64,000 nt of DNA from Pseudomonas gingeri (GTDB taxonomy: Bacteria > Pseudomonadota > Gammaproteobacteria > Pseudomonadales > Pseudomonadaceae). Below, one piece after another: positions 35,471 to 49,819 of the stretch. The stretch lies in assembly GCF_013385635.1 (NCBI RefSeq), contig NZ_JACAPR010000010.1:620001-684000 (forward strand), in the 5' to 3' direction. The position numbers were made by a program, and so were the translations under genes. Every line of letters starts with the position of its first letter. Position 1 is the stretch's first letter. Below the pieces are notes generated by a model. The model made no database searches and was not told the origin of the DNA. It saw nothing but the letters and a program-made list of their open reading frames with translations.

Positions 35471-36091
35471 ATGACCGGATTCACCCATGGCAAGAAAACC
35501 CTGAGTTTTGGTTATACGGTCGGGGAGGTCCTGGACAGCGAAAAATTCAGCCAGACCCAAGTCTCTTCCAGCGGCGGCGGGGGGCATATCGGCGAGCATG
35601 GTGGCAATGTCCGGCCGGTGCGCATTCAGTCCACCAGTATCATCAATCATGAGTTCTGGATCCGGGAGGATTCAGGGCAGGAAAAGGATATCAAGCTTGT
35701 CGGGTACGATATTCCCCTGCGTGCGGGGCAGCGTGTCAGCATGGTCATGGTGGCGGATCTTGACGCCAGCAAGTTGGTGTACAGTGCACTGGTCAATCAT
35801 AGCGCCGGTAAAAGCTGGATACTGAAAGATGCCGATGCAATGGACAAGTTTTTCGGCCTGACCGGGTTCAACTACAAGGCGCTGCTGATTGCCGTGGCTG
35901 TCTGGATCGTGGTCGGTCTGCTGTCCTTGGGTGTGCTGGGTTTCTTTGCCGCGTGTGGCACCTACGGCTACCAGTACTGGCGTGGGCGCCAGCGGCGGAA
36001 GCGGATGCTGGCAGAGCTGGATGAGTATCAGCGTGAGGCTATCGATGAGCGGCTTTCGGAGGAAGAGGAACGCTCATCGCGAGCCGCCTGA
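35471..36091 (+). CDS. Membrane protein of unknown function
   Basis: A 206-residue protein. Residues 1-120 are soluble and include a glycine-rich loop (SSSGGGGHIGEHGGNVRP), then a strand-rich stretch (VRIQSTSIINHEFWIREDSG, KLVGYDIPLRAGQRVSMVMV). One long hydrophobic segment lies at about 138-167, perhaps crossing the membrane twice, followed by a basic and then acidic coiled tail (WRGRQRRKRMLAELDEYQRE). No family was recognised. It may be linked to the delta-60 protein just upstream (105 bp). The ribosome binding site is weak. Confidence 0.7.
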   Translation: MTGFTHGKKTLSFGYTVGEVLDSEKFSQTQVSSSGGGGHIGEHGGNVRPVRIQSTSIINHEFWIREDSGQEKDIKLVGYDIPLRAGQRVSMVMVADLDASKLVYSALVNHSAGKSWILKDADAMDKFFGLTGFNYKALLIAVAVWIVVGLLSLGVLGFFAACGTYGYQYWRGRQRRKRMLAELDEYQREAIDERLSEEEERSSRAA

Positions 36092-36106
36092 CCGATAGCT
36101 GTTCCT

Positions 36107-36132
36107 CGGTAGCTGCCATATGGCAGCTACCG
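36107..36132. terminator. Perfect 26-bp palindrome, probable bidirectional terminator
   Basis: CGGTAGCTGCCAT mirrored exactly by ATGGCAGCTACCG. It lies between the convergent genes ending at 36091 and 36146. There is no clear T-run, so a dimer operator or a REP-like hairpin is also possible. Confidence 0.55.
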
Positions 36133-36145
36133 TTGGCGATCCTGT

Positions 36146-38101
<1,956 letters not shown>

Positions 38102-38143
38102 GGGGTCCCCTTTTTATTGTGTTTAAAACCGAACCTGGAGACT

Positions 38144-38251
38144 GATCGTTCCCACGCTCTGCGTGGGCATGCAGCCCGTGACGCTCTGCGTCACACGGGC
38201 GGACGCGGAGCGTCCAGGGAGGCGTTCCCACGCTGGAGCGTGGGAACGATC
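38144..38251. repeat. Palindromic repeat cluster
   Basis: GATCGTTCCCACGCTCTGCGTGGG at the left end is mirrored by CCCACGCTGGAGCGTGGGAACGATC at the right, with smaller GACGCTCTGCGTC and GACGCGGAGCGTC hairpins inside. This is a different family from the GCGGGCTTGCCCGC REPs and sits within the hydroxybutyrate operon, between bdhA and the acetoacetyl-CoA synthetase gene. Confidence 0.85.
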
Positions 38252-38264
38252 TTAAGGCCAGCAA

Positions 38265-39035
38265 CTATTGCGCCAACCAACCGCCATCGATATTCCAGGC
38301 CGCGCCGCGTACCTGGCTACCGGCCTCGCTGCAGAGGAACAGTACCAGTTCACCCAGTTGCGGTGGTGTGACGAACTCCAGCGACGGTTGTTTCTCCGCC
38401 AGCAGATCGTGCTGCGCTTGCTGGGGATCAACGCCGCTGGCCGCGCGGTCGTCGATCTGCTTCTGCACCAGCGGCGTCAACACCCAGCCCGGACAGATGG
38501 CATTGCAGGTGACATTGCTGGTGGCGGTTTCCAGGCCGACCACCTTGGTCAGGCCGATCACGCCGTGTTTGGCCGCGACATAGGCGGCCTTGCCCACGGA
38601 GCCGACCTGGCCATGCACCGAGGCGATATTGACGATCCGCCCCCAGCCACGGGTACGCATGCCCGGCAGGGCCAGGCGGGTGCTGTGAAACACCGAGGAC
38701 AGGTTGATCGCAATGATCGAATCCCAGCGTTCCACCGGAAAGTCCTCCACCGCCGCCACATGCTGGATGCCGGCGTTGTTGACGAGGATATCGACCCCAC
38801 CGAACTCCCGTTCGGCATAGGCGAGCATGTCGGCGATCTGCGCCGGATCGCTGACATCGGCCGGGTGATGGCCGACCCGGCCGCCGAACTGTTGCACCTC
38901 GGCAATCACCGCGCTGGCATCGCCGAAGCCATTGAGGACCAGGTTGGCCCCCGCCTTGGCCAGGCTCAGGGCAATGCCCAGTCCTATGCCGCTGGTGGAG
39001 CCGGTGACCAGTGCGGTTTTTCCTTTGAGACTCAT
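38265..39035 (-). CDS. bdhA: D-3-hydroxybutyrate dehydrogenase
   Basis: A 256-residue short-chain dehydrogenase that oxidises D-3-hydroxybutyrate to acetoacetate with NAD. Motifs: TGSTSGIG (11-18), NNAG (86-89), catalytic Asn111, Ser139, Tyr152 and Lys156 (IASVHGQVGSVGKAAYVAAKHG). The GQVGSVGKAAYVAAKHGV and TPLVQKQIDDRA segments are hallmarks of BdhA. GAGGAA precedes the ATG. It lies between the permease (10 bp) and the acetoacetyl-CoA synthetase genes. Confidence 0.94.
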   Translation of the reverse strand: MSLKGKTALVTGSTSGIGLGIALSLAKAGANLVLNGFGDASAVIAEVQQFGGRVGHHPADVSDPAQIADMLAYAEREFGGVDILVNNAGIQHVAAVEDFPVERWDSIIAINLSSVFHSTRLALPGMRTRGWGRIVNIASVHGQVGSVGKAAYVAAKHGVIGLTKVVGLETATSNVTCNAICPGWVLTPLVQKQIDDRAASGVDPQQAQHDLLAEKQPSLEFVTPPQLGELVLFLCSEAGSQVRGAAWNIDGGWLAQ

Positions 39036-39045
39036 AGTCGATTCC

Positions 39046-40437
39046 TCAGACAATGCCGGTGGCGTAGAACGTGGCGATCACCACGAAGACCGCCAGGGTC
39101 TTGATCAGCGTAATGCAGAAAATATCCTTGTAGGCTTCGCGGTGGGTCAGCCCGGTCACCGCCAGCAGGGTAATCACCGCGCCGTTGTGGGGCAGGGTGT
39201 CCATGCCGCCGCTGGCCATGGCCGCGACCCGGTGCAGGACTTCCAGGGGAATATTGGCGGCATGGGCGGCGCTGATGAAGCTGTCGGCCATGGCCGCCAG
39301 GGCGATGCTCATACCGCCCGAGGCGGAGCCGGTGATCCCGGCCAGCAGGGTCACGGTAATGGCTTCGTTGACCAGCGGGTTGGGAATGCTCTTGAGCCAG
39401 TCGGCCAGCACCAGGAAGCCCGGCAACGAGGCGATGACCGCGCCGAAGCCGTATTCCGAAGCCGTGTTCATCGCCGCCAGCAGGGCGCCGCCGACCGCGC
39501 TCTTGCTGCCTTCGGCGAGCTTGCCGCGAATCGCCCGGAAACCGAACGCCAGCACCATGATGATGCCCACCAGCAAGGCCGCCTGGACCGCCCAGATGGC
39601 GGTGAGCTTGGCGATCTCGGTCTGCACCGGCGCGGCCATGCCCGGCAGGCTGAGGCTGTGGGTCTTGCCGTACCAGAGGGGAATCCAGTGGGTGAACAGC
39701 AGGTTCATGATGCCCACCAGCAGCAGCGGCGAGAGGGCGACCCAGGGATTGGGCAGGCGGATGTCCTCTGCCGTTTCCGGTTCGTTGCGCAGCTCGGTGC
39801 CATAACCTTCACCGGCGCGCTGGGCCTTGTTGCGCTGGCGTTGCAGGAACAGCATGCCGGCGCAGAACACGAATACCGTACCGATCACGCCCAGCCAGGG
39901 TGCGGCCCAGGCGGTGGTGTTGAAGAAGGTGCTGGGGATGATGTTCTGGATCTGTGGGGTGCCGGGCAGGGCGTCCATGGTGAAGGAGAACGCGCCGAGG
40001 GCGATGGTCGCCGGGATCAGGCGCTTGGGAATATTGCTCTGGCGGAACATCTCGGCGGCGAACGGATAGACCGCGAACACCACCACGAACAGCGAGACGC
40101 CGCCGTAGGTCAGCAGGGCGCAGACCAGCACGATCACCAGCATCGCCTGGCGGGTGCCGAGCAGGCGGATGGCGGCGGCGACGATGGAGCGGGAGAACCC
40201 GGACAGCTCGATCAGCTTGCCGAATACCGCGCCGAGCAGGAAGACCGGGAAGTAGAGCTTGATGAAGCCGACCATTTTTTCCATGAACACCCCGGTGAAG
40301 GCGGGGGCGACGGCGGAAGGATCGGTCAGCAGGACGGCGCCGAGGGCGGCGATGGGGGCAAACAGAATGACGCTGTAGCCACGGTAGGCGGCCAGCATCA
40401 GCAGCGCCAGCGCCGCGAGGGCGATGATCACACTCAT
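39046..40437 (-). CDS. GntP-family permease, probable 3-hydroxybutyrate transporter
   Basis: A 463-residue carrier with about twelve membrane segments of the GntP family (YRGYSVILFAPIAALGAVLL; VSLFVVVFAVYPFAAEMFR; SASGGMSIALAAMADSFI). GntP members import gluconate or hydroxy acids. Placement as first gene of the bdhA operon, next to a sigma-54 activator, supports uptake of 3-hydroxybutyrate. GGAG precedes the ATG, next to AATAACAA (40451-40458 in reverse), a candidate Crc/Hfq site. A -24/-12 promoter lies at 40491-40508. Confidence 0.9.
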   Translation of the reverse strand: MSVIIALAALALLMLAAYRGYSVILFAPIAALGAVLLTDPSAVAPAFTGVFMEKMVGFIKLYFPVFLLGAVFGKLIELSGFSRSIVAAAIRLLGTRQAMLVIVLVCALLTYGGVSLFVVVFAVYPFAAEMFRQSNIPKRLIPATIALGAFSFTMDALPGTPQIQNIIPSTFFNTTAWAAPWLGVIGTVFVFCAGMLFLQRQRNKAQRAGEGYGTELRNEPETAEDIRLPNPWVALSPLLLVGIMNLLFTHWIPLWYGKTHSLSLPGMAAPVQTEIAKLTAIWAVQAALLVGIIMVLAFGFRAIRGKLAEGSKSAVGGALLAAMNTASEYGFGAVIASLPGFLVLADWLKSIPNPLVNEAITVTLLAGITGSASGGMSIALAAMADSFISAAHAANIPLEVLHRVAAMASGGMDTLPHNGAVITLLAVTGLTHREAYKDIFCITLIKTLAVFVVIATFYATGIV

Positions 40438-40490
40438 GGTGTGTCTCCAATTGTTATTTTTGTAGGTTAGGTCTGAATCTCCAGTGGGAT

Positions 40491-40508
40491 TAGCGAGTTT
40501 CGTGCCAC
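40491..40508 (-). promoter_or_regulatory. Sigma-54 (-24/-12) promoter of the hydroxybutyrate operon
   Basis: On the minus strand: GTGGCACG, four bases, TCGCTA. The GG and GC dinucleotides have the required spacing. Transcription would start near 40481, about 44 bases before the permease ATG. The next gene upstream encodes a sigma-54 activator. Confidence 0.8.
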
Positions 40509-40569
40509 AAGGCTAACATGTTGAAATCAAAGGCTATTTTTGTTTTTTACAGAAGGTTTTCTTGCGATT

Positions 40570-40585
40570 GTCTCTGAATGGAGAC
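40570..40585. promoter_or_regulatory. GTCTC-N6-GAGAC dyad, probable activator (enhancer) site 1
   Basis: Perfect 5-bp arms, about 70 bp upstream of the -24 element. The same dyad recurs at 40739-40754, and an imperfect copy (GTCTC-N6-GGGAT) lies at 40719-40734, 20 bp from it. This is the arrangement expected for sites of the sigma-54 activator. Confidence 0.65.
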
Positions 40586-40635
40586 TTTTCTTCTCGGGAA
40601 TTTATCCTGAAGCTACCCGATCAGGAAGCGGGCCT

Positions 40636-40709
40636 GTGTAGGAGTGGGCTTGCCCACGAAGCTTTTAGCGGGCTTGGGGGCGCTTTCGCGGGCAAGCCCG
40701 CTCCCACAG
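40636..40709. repeat. REP doublet
   Basis: TGTAGGAGTGGGCTTGCCCAC and inverted CGCGGGCAAGCCCGCTCCCACA, placed between two of the putative activator sites. Confidence 0.85.
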
Positions 40710-40744
40710 GGGAGGGGTGTCTCGTTTTGGGGATGTATGTCTCT

Positions 40745-42160
<1,416 letters not shown>

Positions 42161-42171
42161 GGGCGTTTCGC

Positions 42172-43781
<1,610 letters not shown>

Positions 43782-43785
<4 letters not shown>

Positions 43786-44804
43786 GAACGGGGGTCGAAG
43801 GCATCACGCAACGCCTCGCCAATAAAGACCAGCAGCGAAAGAATCAGCGCCAGGGTGAAAAAGGCGGTGAATCCCAGCCACGGAGCCTGCAGGTTCTGTT
43901 TGCCCTGGCCGATCAGTTCGCCCAGCGAAGCACTGCCGGCGGGCATGCCGAAACCGAGGAAGTCCAGGGCGGTGAGGGTCGAGATGGCGCCGGTGAGAAT
44001 GAACGGCAGGTAGCTCAGGGTGGCGTTCATGGCATTGGGCAGGATATGCCGCAGGATGATCTTGCGGTCGCTCAGGCCCAGGGCGCGGGCGGCCTTGACG
44101 TATTCCAGGTTGCGCCCACGGAGGAACTCGGCACGCACCACATCGACCAGGGCCAGCCAGGAAAACAGTGCCATGATCCCCAGCAGCCACCAGAAGTTCG
44201 GCTCGACGAAGCCCGACAGGATGATCAGCAGGTACAGCACCGGCAGCCCGGACCAGACCTCCAGCACGCGCTGGCCGAGCAGGTCGACCCAGCCGCCGTA
44301 GTAGCCCTGCAGCGCGCCGGCGGCGATACCGATGAGGGCACTGATGACGGTCAGGGCGAGGGCGAACAGGATCGATACCCGCGCACCGAAGATCACCCGG
44401 GCCAGCACGTCGCGGGCCTGGTCGTCGGTGCCCAACCAGTTCACCGTGGTCGGCGGGCTGGGGGCCGGCTTGTTGAGGTCATAGTTGGGGGTGTCGGCGC
44501 TGAACGGGATCGGCGGGAACAGCATCCAGCCGCCGTCCCTGGTGATCAACTGGCGCACGTAGTCGCTGCGGTAGTCGGCCTGGAACGGTAGCTGGCCGCC
44601 GAACTCCTGCTCGGTGTAGCGCTTGAAGACCGGGAAATACAGCGAGCCCTGGTAGTTGAGCACCAGGGGCTTGTCGTTGGCGATCAGTTCGCCGCCCAGG
44701 CTCAGCACGAACAGCGCGGCGAACAGCCACAGCGACCACCAGCCCCGGCGGTTGGCCTTGAACCGGTCGAAGCGGCGCCGGCTCACGGGAGAGAGTCCGG
44801 GCAT
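43782..44804 (-). CDS. yejE: ABC importer permease (YejE-like)
   Basis: A 340-residue permease with the long periplasmic insertion of the YejE type (YFPVFKRYTEQEFGGQLPFQADYRSDYV) after the first membrane helix, and five further helices with the transport domain (YVKAARALGLSDRKIILRHILPN). Its ATG shares one base with the yejB stop. The long insertion separates YejE from DppC. Confidence 0.94.
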
Positions 44805-45871
44805 CAGGCGTTCCTCGCGGCGAAGTCGATACGTGGGTCGACCAGGGTGTAGCAGAGGTCACCGATCAGTTTTATCAGCAGGCCGAACAGGGTGAAGATG
44901 AACAACGAACCGAACACCACCGGATAGTCCCGGGACACCGCCGCTTCGTAGCTCATGCGGCCGAGACCGTCGAGGGAGAAGATCACCTCGATCAGCAGGG
45001 AACCGGCGAAAAACACGCTGATAAAGGCCTGGGGAATCCCCGAGACCACCAGCAGCATGGCGTTGCGGAACACATGGCCGTAGAGCACGCGCCGTTCGCT
45101 CAGGCCCTTGGCCCGCGCGGTGACCACATACTGACGGGTGATCTCGTTGAGGAAGGAGTTCTTGGTCAGGATGGTCAGCGTGGCGAAACCACCGATCACC
45201 AGCGCGCTCACCGGCAACACCAGGTGCCAGAAGTAGTCGGCGATCTTGCCCAGGGTCGACAGTTGGTCGAAGTTGTCCGAAACCAGGCCGCGTACCGGGA
45301 ACCAGTTCAGCGAAGTGCCGCCGGCGAAGGTGACGATCAGCAGCATGGCGAACAGGAAGGCCGGCATGGCGTAGCCGAGGACAATGGCCGTGCTGCTCCA
45401 GATGTCGAAGCGGCTGCCATGGCTGATGGCCTTGCGGATGCCCAGGGGGATCGACACCAGGTAGGTGATCAGCGTCGCCCAGAGGCCGAGGGAAATGGTC
45501 ACCGGCATCTTTTCCAGGATCAGGTCTGTGACCTGGGCGCCGCGGAAGAAACTCTTGCCGAAGTCCAGGCTGGCGTAGCTCTTGAGCATCAGCCAGAAAC
45601 GCTGCGGCGCCGGTTTGTCGAAACCGTATTGGCGTTCGATATCGGCGATCAGTTTCGGATCGAGGCCGCGGCTGGCCCGGGACGAGCCGTGTGGCGCGTC
45701 ACCGCCGCCACCGATGGCGCCACCGGCACCGCCGCCCAACCCTTGCAGGCGGGCAATGGCCTGTTCCACCGGGCCGCCGGGCGCGGCCTGGACGATCACG
45801 AAGTTGACCAGCAGGATCATCAATAGCGTCGGGATGATCAGCAGCAGGCGCCGCAGGATATAGGCCGGCAT
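44804..45871 (-). CDS. yejB: ABC importer permease (YejB-like)
   Basis: A 355-residue permease: N-terminal helix ([30 protein letters not shown]), a YejB-type insertion rich in glycine ([19 protein letters not shown]), and the transport domain ([21 protein letters not shown]). MPAYIL at 45871 is the accepted start; it overlaps the yejA stop by one base. The longer frame to 45955 lies inside yejA. Confidence 0.93.
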   Translation of the reverse strand: MPAYILRRLLLIIPTLLMILLVNFVIVQAAPGGPVEQAIARLQGLGGGAGGAIGGGGDAPHGSSRASRGLDPKLIADIERQYGFDKPAPQRFWLMLKSYASLDFGKSFFRGAQVTDLILEKMPVTISLGLWATLITYLVSIPLGIRKAISHGSRFDIWSSTAIVLGYAMPAFLFAMLLIVTFAGGTSLNWFPVRGLVSDNFDQLSTLGKIADYFWHLVLPVSALVIGGFATLTILTKNSFLNEITRQYVVTARAKGLSERRVLYGHVFRNAMLLVVSGIPQAFISVFFAGSLLIEVIFSLDGLGRMSYEAAVSRDYPVVFGSLFIFTLFGLLIKLIGDLCYTLVDPRIDFAARNA

Positions 45872-47739
45872 CAGTGACGTCCTCCGCTGTGGCCGCGCTT
45901 GATCAGCTCGGCGGTCATCTGCTCGTTGGTCAGTGGTGTCGAACTGACTTCCCACCAGGTTTCAACGGCGGCGTCATTGCTGGCCTGCACCCGTGGTATG
46001 CCGAAGCGGTTCCACCAGACGGTCGAGATACCGGGCGGGTAGTAGTTGGGAATCCAGTAGTAGTTCCATTGCAGCACCCGGTCCAGGGCGTGGGCGTAGC
46101 TGAGCATCTGTTTTTGCGTATCGGACTTGATCAGACCGGTGATCAGGCTGTCCACGGCGGGGTTCTGCAGGGCCATGAAGTTGTTCGAGCCGGGATCGTT
46201 GGCCGCCGAGGAACCGAAGAAGTTGTACAGCTCGATGCCCGGCGAGGTGCTGACCGGGTAGCCGCTGACGATCATGTCGTAGTCGCGGGCCCTGAGGCGA
46301 TTGACGTATTGCGAGGCGTCGATGCGGCGGATATCCATGCGGATGCCGATTTGTGCCAGGTTGCGCTTGTAGGGCAGGAGCAGGCGCTCCATGCCGTTCT
46401 GGGCATTGAGGAAGGTGAAACTCAAGGGTTCGCCGCGAGCGTTGACCAATTGGTCGCCGTCGGGTTTCCAGCCGGCCTGTTCCAGCAGCGCCAGGGCTTG
46501 CAGCTGCTTGTCCCGCAGGTTGCCGCTGGCATCGGTCCTGGGGGCTTCGAAGACCTGGGTGAAGACTTCGTCGGGGATCTGTCCGCGCAGCGGTTCGAGA
46601 ATCGCCAGCTCGGCCTGGTCGGGCAGTTCACGGGCCGCCAGGGGCGTATTGGAGAAGAAGCTCTGCTGGCGCAGGTACATGTTGCGCATCATCTGCCGGT
46701 TGCTCCACTCGAAGTCCCAGAGCATGGCCAAGGCCTGACGTACGCGGCGATCCTGGAAGAGCGGCTTCTGCAGGTTGAACACATAGCCCTGGGCCGATTG
46801 CGGCGACTCCTGGGCCAGGTGGGCTTTTTGCAGGCGGCCGTCGGCGAGGGCCGGGCTGTCGTAGCCGATGGAGTAGGCGGTGGCGGAAAACTCGCGGTTG
46901 TAGTCATAGGCGCCGCCGCGCAGCACCTGGCGGGCCACGTCGGTGTCGCCGAAGTATTCGATGCTGAAGCGGTCGAAGTTGTACAGACCGCGATTGACCG
47001 GCAGGTCCTTGCCCCACCAGTCGGCGTTGCGGATAAAAGTGATGCTGCGGCCGGAGTCGACCTTGCCGACCCGGTACGGGCCGCTGCCCAGCGGTGCTTC
47101 GTAGCCGCCGCCATCGGCGAAGTCGCGGGTCTTCCACCAGTGCTCCGGGAGCACCGGCAGGGTCGCGATATCCAGGGGTAGGGAACGGTTCTCGGTGTTC
47201 TTGAAATCGAAGCGGACCTGGGTCGGCGATTCGACCTCGACGTCCTTGATTCCTTCGAACTGCAGGCGATAGCTCAGGCTGCCTTCGCTCATCAGCAGAT
47301 TGAAGGTATAGCGCACGTCTTCGGCGGTGATCGGTGTGTTATCGGCGAAGCGCGCCTTGGGATTGAGGAAGAAACGCAGGGACAGGCCGTCATCGGAGCG
47401 CTGCATCTTTTCCGCGACCAGGCCGTAGACGGTATAGGGCTCGTCGAGGGAACGCACCGCCAGCGGCGAGTAGATCCAGCCGTCGACCTGGGAGACGCCG
47501 ATGCCTTTGTCGATATACGGCAGCACATGGTCGAACTGGCCGATCTCGATGGCCGAGCGCTTCAGGCTGCCGCCCTTGGGGGCATTGGGATTGGCGTAGT
47601 CGAAGTGGCTGAAGCCGGCCGGGTACTTGGCCGGTTCGCCGTAGACCGTCAGTGCGTGTTGCGCGGGGGCGGCGTAGGCCGGCGGCCCCGCAAACAGGGC
47701 CAGGACGGTAAATGTCAGGGATAGAGCCAGTCGCATCAT
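45871..47739 (-). CDS. yejA: Peptide ABC importer solute-binding protein (YejA-like)
   Basis: A 622-residue SBP family 5 protein with a Sec signal peptide ([23 protein letters not shown], cleavage about residue 23). [20 protein letters not shown] and the [20 protein letters not shown] segment are typical of YejA. It is the first gene of the yejABEF set. A parvulin gene follows 133 bp upstream on the same strand. It captures oligopeptides in the periplasm. Confidence 0.94.
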   Translation of the reverse strand: MMRLALSLTFTVLALFAGPPAYAAPAQHALTVYGEPAKYPAGFSHFDYANPNAPKGGSLKRSAIEIGQFDHVLPYIDKGIGVSQVDGWIYSPLAVRSLDEPYTVYGLVAEKMQRSDDGLSLRFFLNPKARFADNTPITAEDVRYTFNLLMSEGSLSYRLQFEGIKDVEVESPTQVRFDFKNTENRSLPLDIATLPVLPEHWWKTRDFADGGGYEAPLGSGPYRVGKVDSGRSITFIRNADWWGKDLPVNRGLYNFDRFSIEYFGDTDVARQVLRGGAYDYNREFSATAYSIGYDSPALADGRLQKAHLAQESPQSAQGYVFNLQKPLFQDRRVRQALAMLWDFEWSNRQMMRNMYLRQQSFFSNTPLAARELPDQAELAILEPLRGQIPDEVFTQVFEAPRTDASGNLRDKQLQALALLEQAGWKPDGDQLVNARGEPLSFTFLNAQNGMERLLLPYKRNLAQIGIRMDIRRIDASQYVNRLRARDYDMIVSGYPVSTSPGIELYNFFGSSAANDPGSNNFMALQNPAVDSLITGLIKSDTQKQMLSYAHALDRVLQWNYYWIPNYYPPGISTVWWNRFGIPRVQASNDAAVETWWEVSSTPLTNEQMTAELIKRGHSGGRH

Positions 47740-47820
47740 CAGCCTTGAAGACGGTTCGAAGTATCAGGGTTGTACGCTACACGGGCCTTTCAGGCCAGCC
47801 AAGTCTGTGCAGCGGATACG

Positions 47821-47848
47821 AAACGGCCCACGCAGAAGTGGGCCGTTT
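47821..47848. terminator. Terminator of the parvulin gene
   Basis: AAACGGCCCAC (47821-47831) pairs with GTGGGCCGTTT (47838-47848) around GCAGAA. It lies 24 bp after the parvulin stop on the minus strand, and the flanking T/A bases allow use in both directions. Confidence 0.85.
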
Positions 47849-47871
47849 CATGTCAGCAACGCGCAGGCGGA

Positions 47872-48153
47872 TCAGTCCTGGCGGCTGGTGACTTCCAGCA
47901 GGTGGTAGCCGAACTGGGTCTTGACCGGGCCTTGCACGGTGTTGACCGGAGCGCTGAAGACCACGGTATCGAATTCCTTGACCATCTGGCCAGGACCGAA
48001 GGAACCCAGGTCACCGCCTTGACGGCTGGAAGGGCAGGTCGAGTTCGCCTTGGCGATCTCTGCGAAATCGGCGCCGCCTTCGATCTGGGCCTTGAGTTCA
48101 TTGCACTTGGCTTCAGTGGCAACCAGGATGTGACGGGCAGTGGCTTTGGCCAT
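47872..48153 (-). CDS. ppiC: Peptidyl-prolyl cis-trans isomerase, parvulin type
   Basis: A 93-residue single-domain parvulin (cytoplasmic, no signal peptide): ARHILVATEAKCNEL, GADFAEIAKANSTCPSSRQGGDLGSFGPGQMVKEFDT, and VKTQFGYHLLEVTSR with the family's conserved His residues and GGDLG motif. It catalyses prolyl isomerisation in folding. Its length equals that of E. coli PpiC. It is monocistronic, with its own terminator at 47821-47848 and GGAG before the ATG. Confidence 0.95.
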   Translation of the reverse strand: MAKATARHILVATEAKCNELKAQIEGGADFAEIAKANSTCPSSRQGGDLGSFGPGQMVKEFDTVVFSAPVNTVQGPVKTQFGYHLLEVTSRQD

Positions 48154-48260
48154 GGGGAGATACTCCTTTCAATAAAGTGCTGAGCCTACCGGATTCAGGC
48201 CGGTTTTTCCCGGCAAAAGTTCCTTGGGCGCGGCGTGTCATGTCAACTGGTGTGCCCTTT

Positions 48261-48346
48261 ATTCGCGGGCAAGCCCGCTCCCACAGGTCAGCAGGTGTGC
48301 CTTTGTTCGCGGGAAGCCGGCGTCCCGGCAAGCCCTCACCCACAGG
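48261..48346. repeat. REP doublet, partly degenerate
   Basis: TTCGCGGGCAAGCCCGCTCCCACAGG and a second, degenerate copy in the same orientation (TTCGCGGGAAGCCGG...CCCACAGG). It ends beside the DAHP synthase stop. Confidence 0.75.
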
Positions 48347-49438
48347 TCAGGCCACCACCGCCTTGGCCGCATGCGGCTGGCGCAAGCGTTCGGCGGCACC
48401 GCGCAACATCTGCTCCGTGGCCTCCCAGCCCAGGCAGCCGTCGGTGATCGACACACCGTATTGCAAGGTGCCGCTCAACGGCTGGCAGCCTTCGAACAGG
48501 TGACTCTCCAGCATCATCCCGATCAGCGAGCGATCGCCCCGCAGGCGCTGTTCCAGCACATCGGCGAACACCGCCGGCTGGCGCAGCGGGTCCTTGCCGC
48601 TGTTGGCGTGGCTGCAGTCGACCATCATCCGCACGGGAATGGCCTGCTTCTCCAGGCCTGCCCTGACCTGGGCGACGCTGTGGGCGTCGTAGTTCGGCCC
48701 GCGATGGCCGCCGCGCAGCACCAGGTGGGTGTCGCGGTTGCCGGCGGTCTGGATGATCGCCGGGTGGCCCTGGCCGTCTACGCCGAAGTGCCGGTGCGGA
48801 TGCGCGGCCGAGCGCATGGCATCACCGGCGATGCCGACACCGCCATCGGTGCCGTTCTTGAAGCCCACGGGCATCGGCAAGCCGCTGGCCATTTCCCGGT
48901 GGATCTGCGATTCGGTGGTACGGGCGCCGATCGCGACCCAGCTCAGCAGGTCGTCGAAGTAGCTGGCGGCCATGGGCTGCAGCAGTTCGGTGGCAATCGG
49001 CAGGCCCATGCGCAGCATTTCACGCATCAGCTCGCGGGACAGCGCCAGGCCGCCGGCCATATCGTCGCTGCCATCCAGGTGCGGGTCGTAGGCCAGGCCT
49101 TTCCAGCCGACGGTGGTGCGCGGTTTTTCGATGTAGGCGCGCATCACCAGGAGCATCTGGTCGCTGACGTCGTTCGCCAGGTTGGCCAGGTGTCCGGCGT
49201 ATTCGAGGGCCGATTGCGGGTCGTGGATCGAGCAGGGACCGACGATCACCAGCAGGCGCGGGTCTTCACCGTCGAGGATGGCGCGCACCGCCTGGCGGTG
49301 GCTGGCGACCTGGTCGCCCAGCGTTGTATTGAGCGGCAGGTGTTGCTTGAGCTGCAGGGCGCTGGGCAAGCGCTGGGTCAGCGGCTCGTTGGCGGACGAC
49401 AGGGTGGACAGTGGCAGTGCAGAGAGTGACGAATTCAT
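48347..49438 (-). CDS. 3-deoxy-7-phosphoheptulonate (DAHP) synthase, class I
   Basis: A 363-residue class I DAHP synthase that joins phosphoenolpyruvate and erythrose 4-phosphate, the first step of the shikimate pathway. Motifs: VIVGPCSIHDPQSALEYA with the metal-binding Cys, MRAYIEKPRTTVGWKGLAYDP, GFKNGTDGG, and MVDCSHANSGKDP. Sequence is of the AroF/G/H group; which amino acid inhibits it cannot be told here. The start at 49438 is used (AGGAA upstream), not the frame to 49501. Its leader holds an attenuator with an aromatic-rich peptide (49711-49919) and a second small frame (49483-49638). Confidence 0.93.
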   Translation of the reverse strand: MNSSLSALPLSTLSSANEPLTQRLPSALQLKQHLPLNTTLGDQVASHRQAVRAILDGEDPRLLVIVGPCSIHDPQSALEYAGHLANLANDVSDQMLLVMRAYIEKPRTTVGWKGLAYDPHLDGSDDMAGGLALSRELMREMLRMGLPIATELLQPMAASYFDDLLSWVAIGARTTESQIHREMASGLPMPVGFKNGTDGGVGIAGDAMRSAAHPHRHFGVDGQGHPAIIQTAGNRDTHLVLRGGHRGPNYDAHSVAQVRAGLEKQAIPVRMMVDCSHANSGKDPLRQPAVFADVLEQRLRGDRSLIGMMLESHLFEGCQPLSGTLQYGVSITDGCLGWEATEQMLRGAAERLRQPHAAKAVVA

Positions 49439-49482
49439 GTTCGGGCTTCCTGGGCAGGCGGCGGGTCTTCCCGCGCGCGGCC

Positions 49483-49638
49483 CTACTGGGGTGTTCGACA
49501 ATCAGCGGCCGGATTGGCTACGAGTGTGTGCTTGCCACCTGTGCGTGACCGTTCGGAGGCGGCGAGCTGTCCCGAGCGGAGGTTGCTAAATCGCCAGGCG
49601 GTGGTGAGTTCGTAGCGGTAGCAGGTGGCGTAGTTCAT
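49483..49638 (-). CDS. Small leader-region ORF, 51 codons, Tyr-rich start
   Basis: Between the attenuator terminator and the DAHP synthase gene. It has a good GAGGAA ribosome binding site 7 bases before the ATG. The peptide begins MNYATCYRYELTTAWRFSNL: three Tyr codons within nine, then Trp and Phe. The stop at 49485-49483 is 44 bp before the synthase ATG. It may be a second leader peptide or a small protein co-translated with the synthase. The later half (basic, low complexity) matches no family I know. Confidence 0.5.
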   Translation of the reverse strand: MNYATCYRYELTTAWRFSNLRSGQLAASERSRTGGKHTLVANPAADCRTPQ

Positions 49639-49710
49639 GTCGGTGTTCCTCGATTCAAAATGTCTGGTTGAGCAGTCTGTTGAAAAAAACAGTGCGCTGA
49701 AAAAACAAAA

Positions 49711-49741
49711 CCCCCGGTCGGGAGGCCGACCGGGGGTTGAG
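49711..49741 (-). terminator. Attenuator terminator
   Basis: On the minus strand CCCCCGGTCGG, loop CCTC, CCGACCGGGGG, then TTTTGTTTTTT. It lies 47 bases after the leader-peptide stop and well before the synthase gene, so it must terminate leader transcripts. Confidence 0.9.
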
Positions 49742-49780
49742 AATTCTCTGGTAGGCGACCCCTTGAGTAGTGGGCGCCGG

Positions 49781-49819
49781 TTGGGTATCAGGCGCGCCAG
49801 TGGCTAAACCAATACCCAA
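49781..49819 (-). promoter_or_regulatory. Leader hairpin (attenuator 1:2 stem)
   Basis: TTGGGTAT (minus strand, 49819-49812) pairs with ATACCCAA (49788-49781). It spans the Tyr-Trp-Phe codon cluster and the stop of the leader peptide, the position a ribosome-sensed hairpin takes in classical attenuators. Confidence 0.75.
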
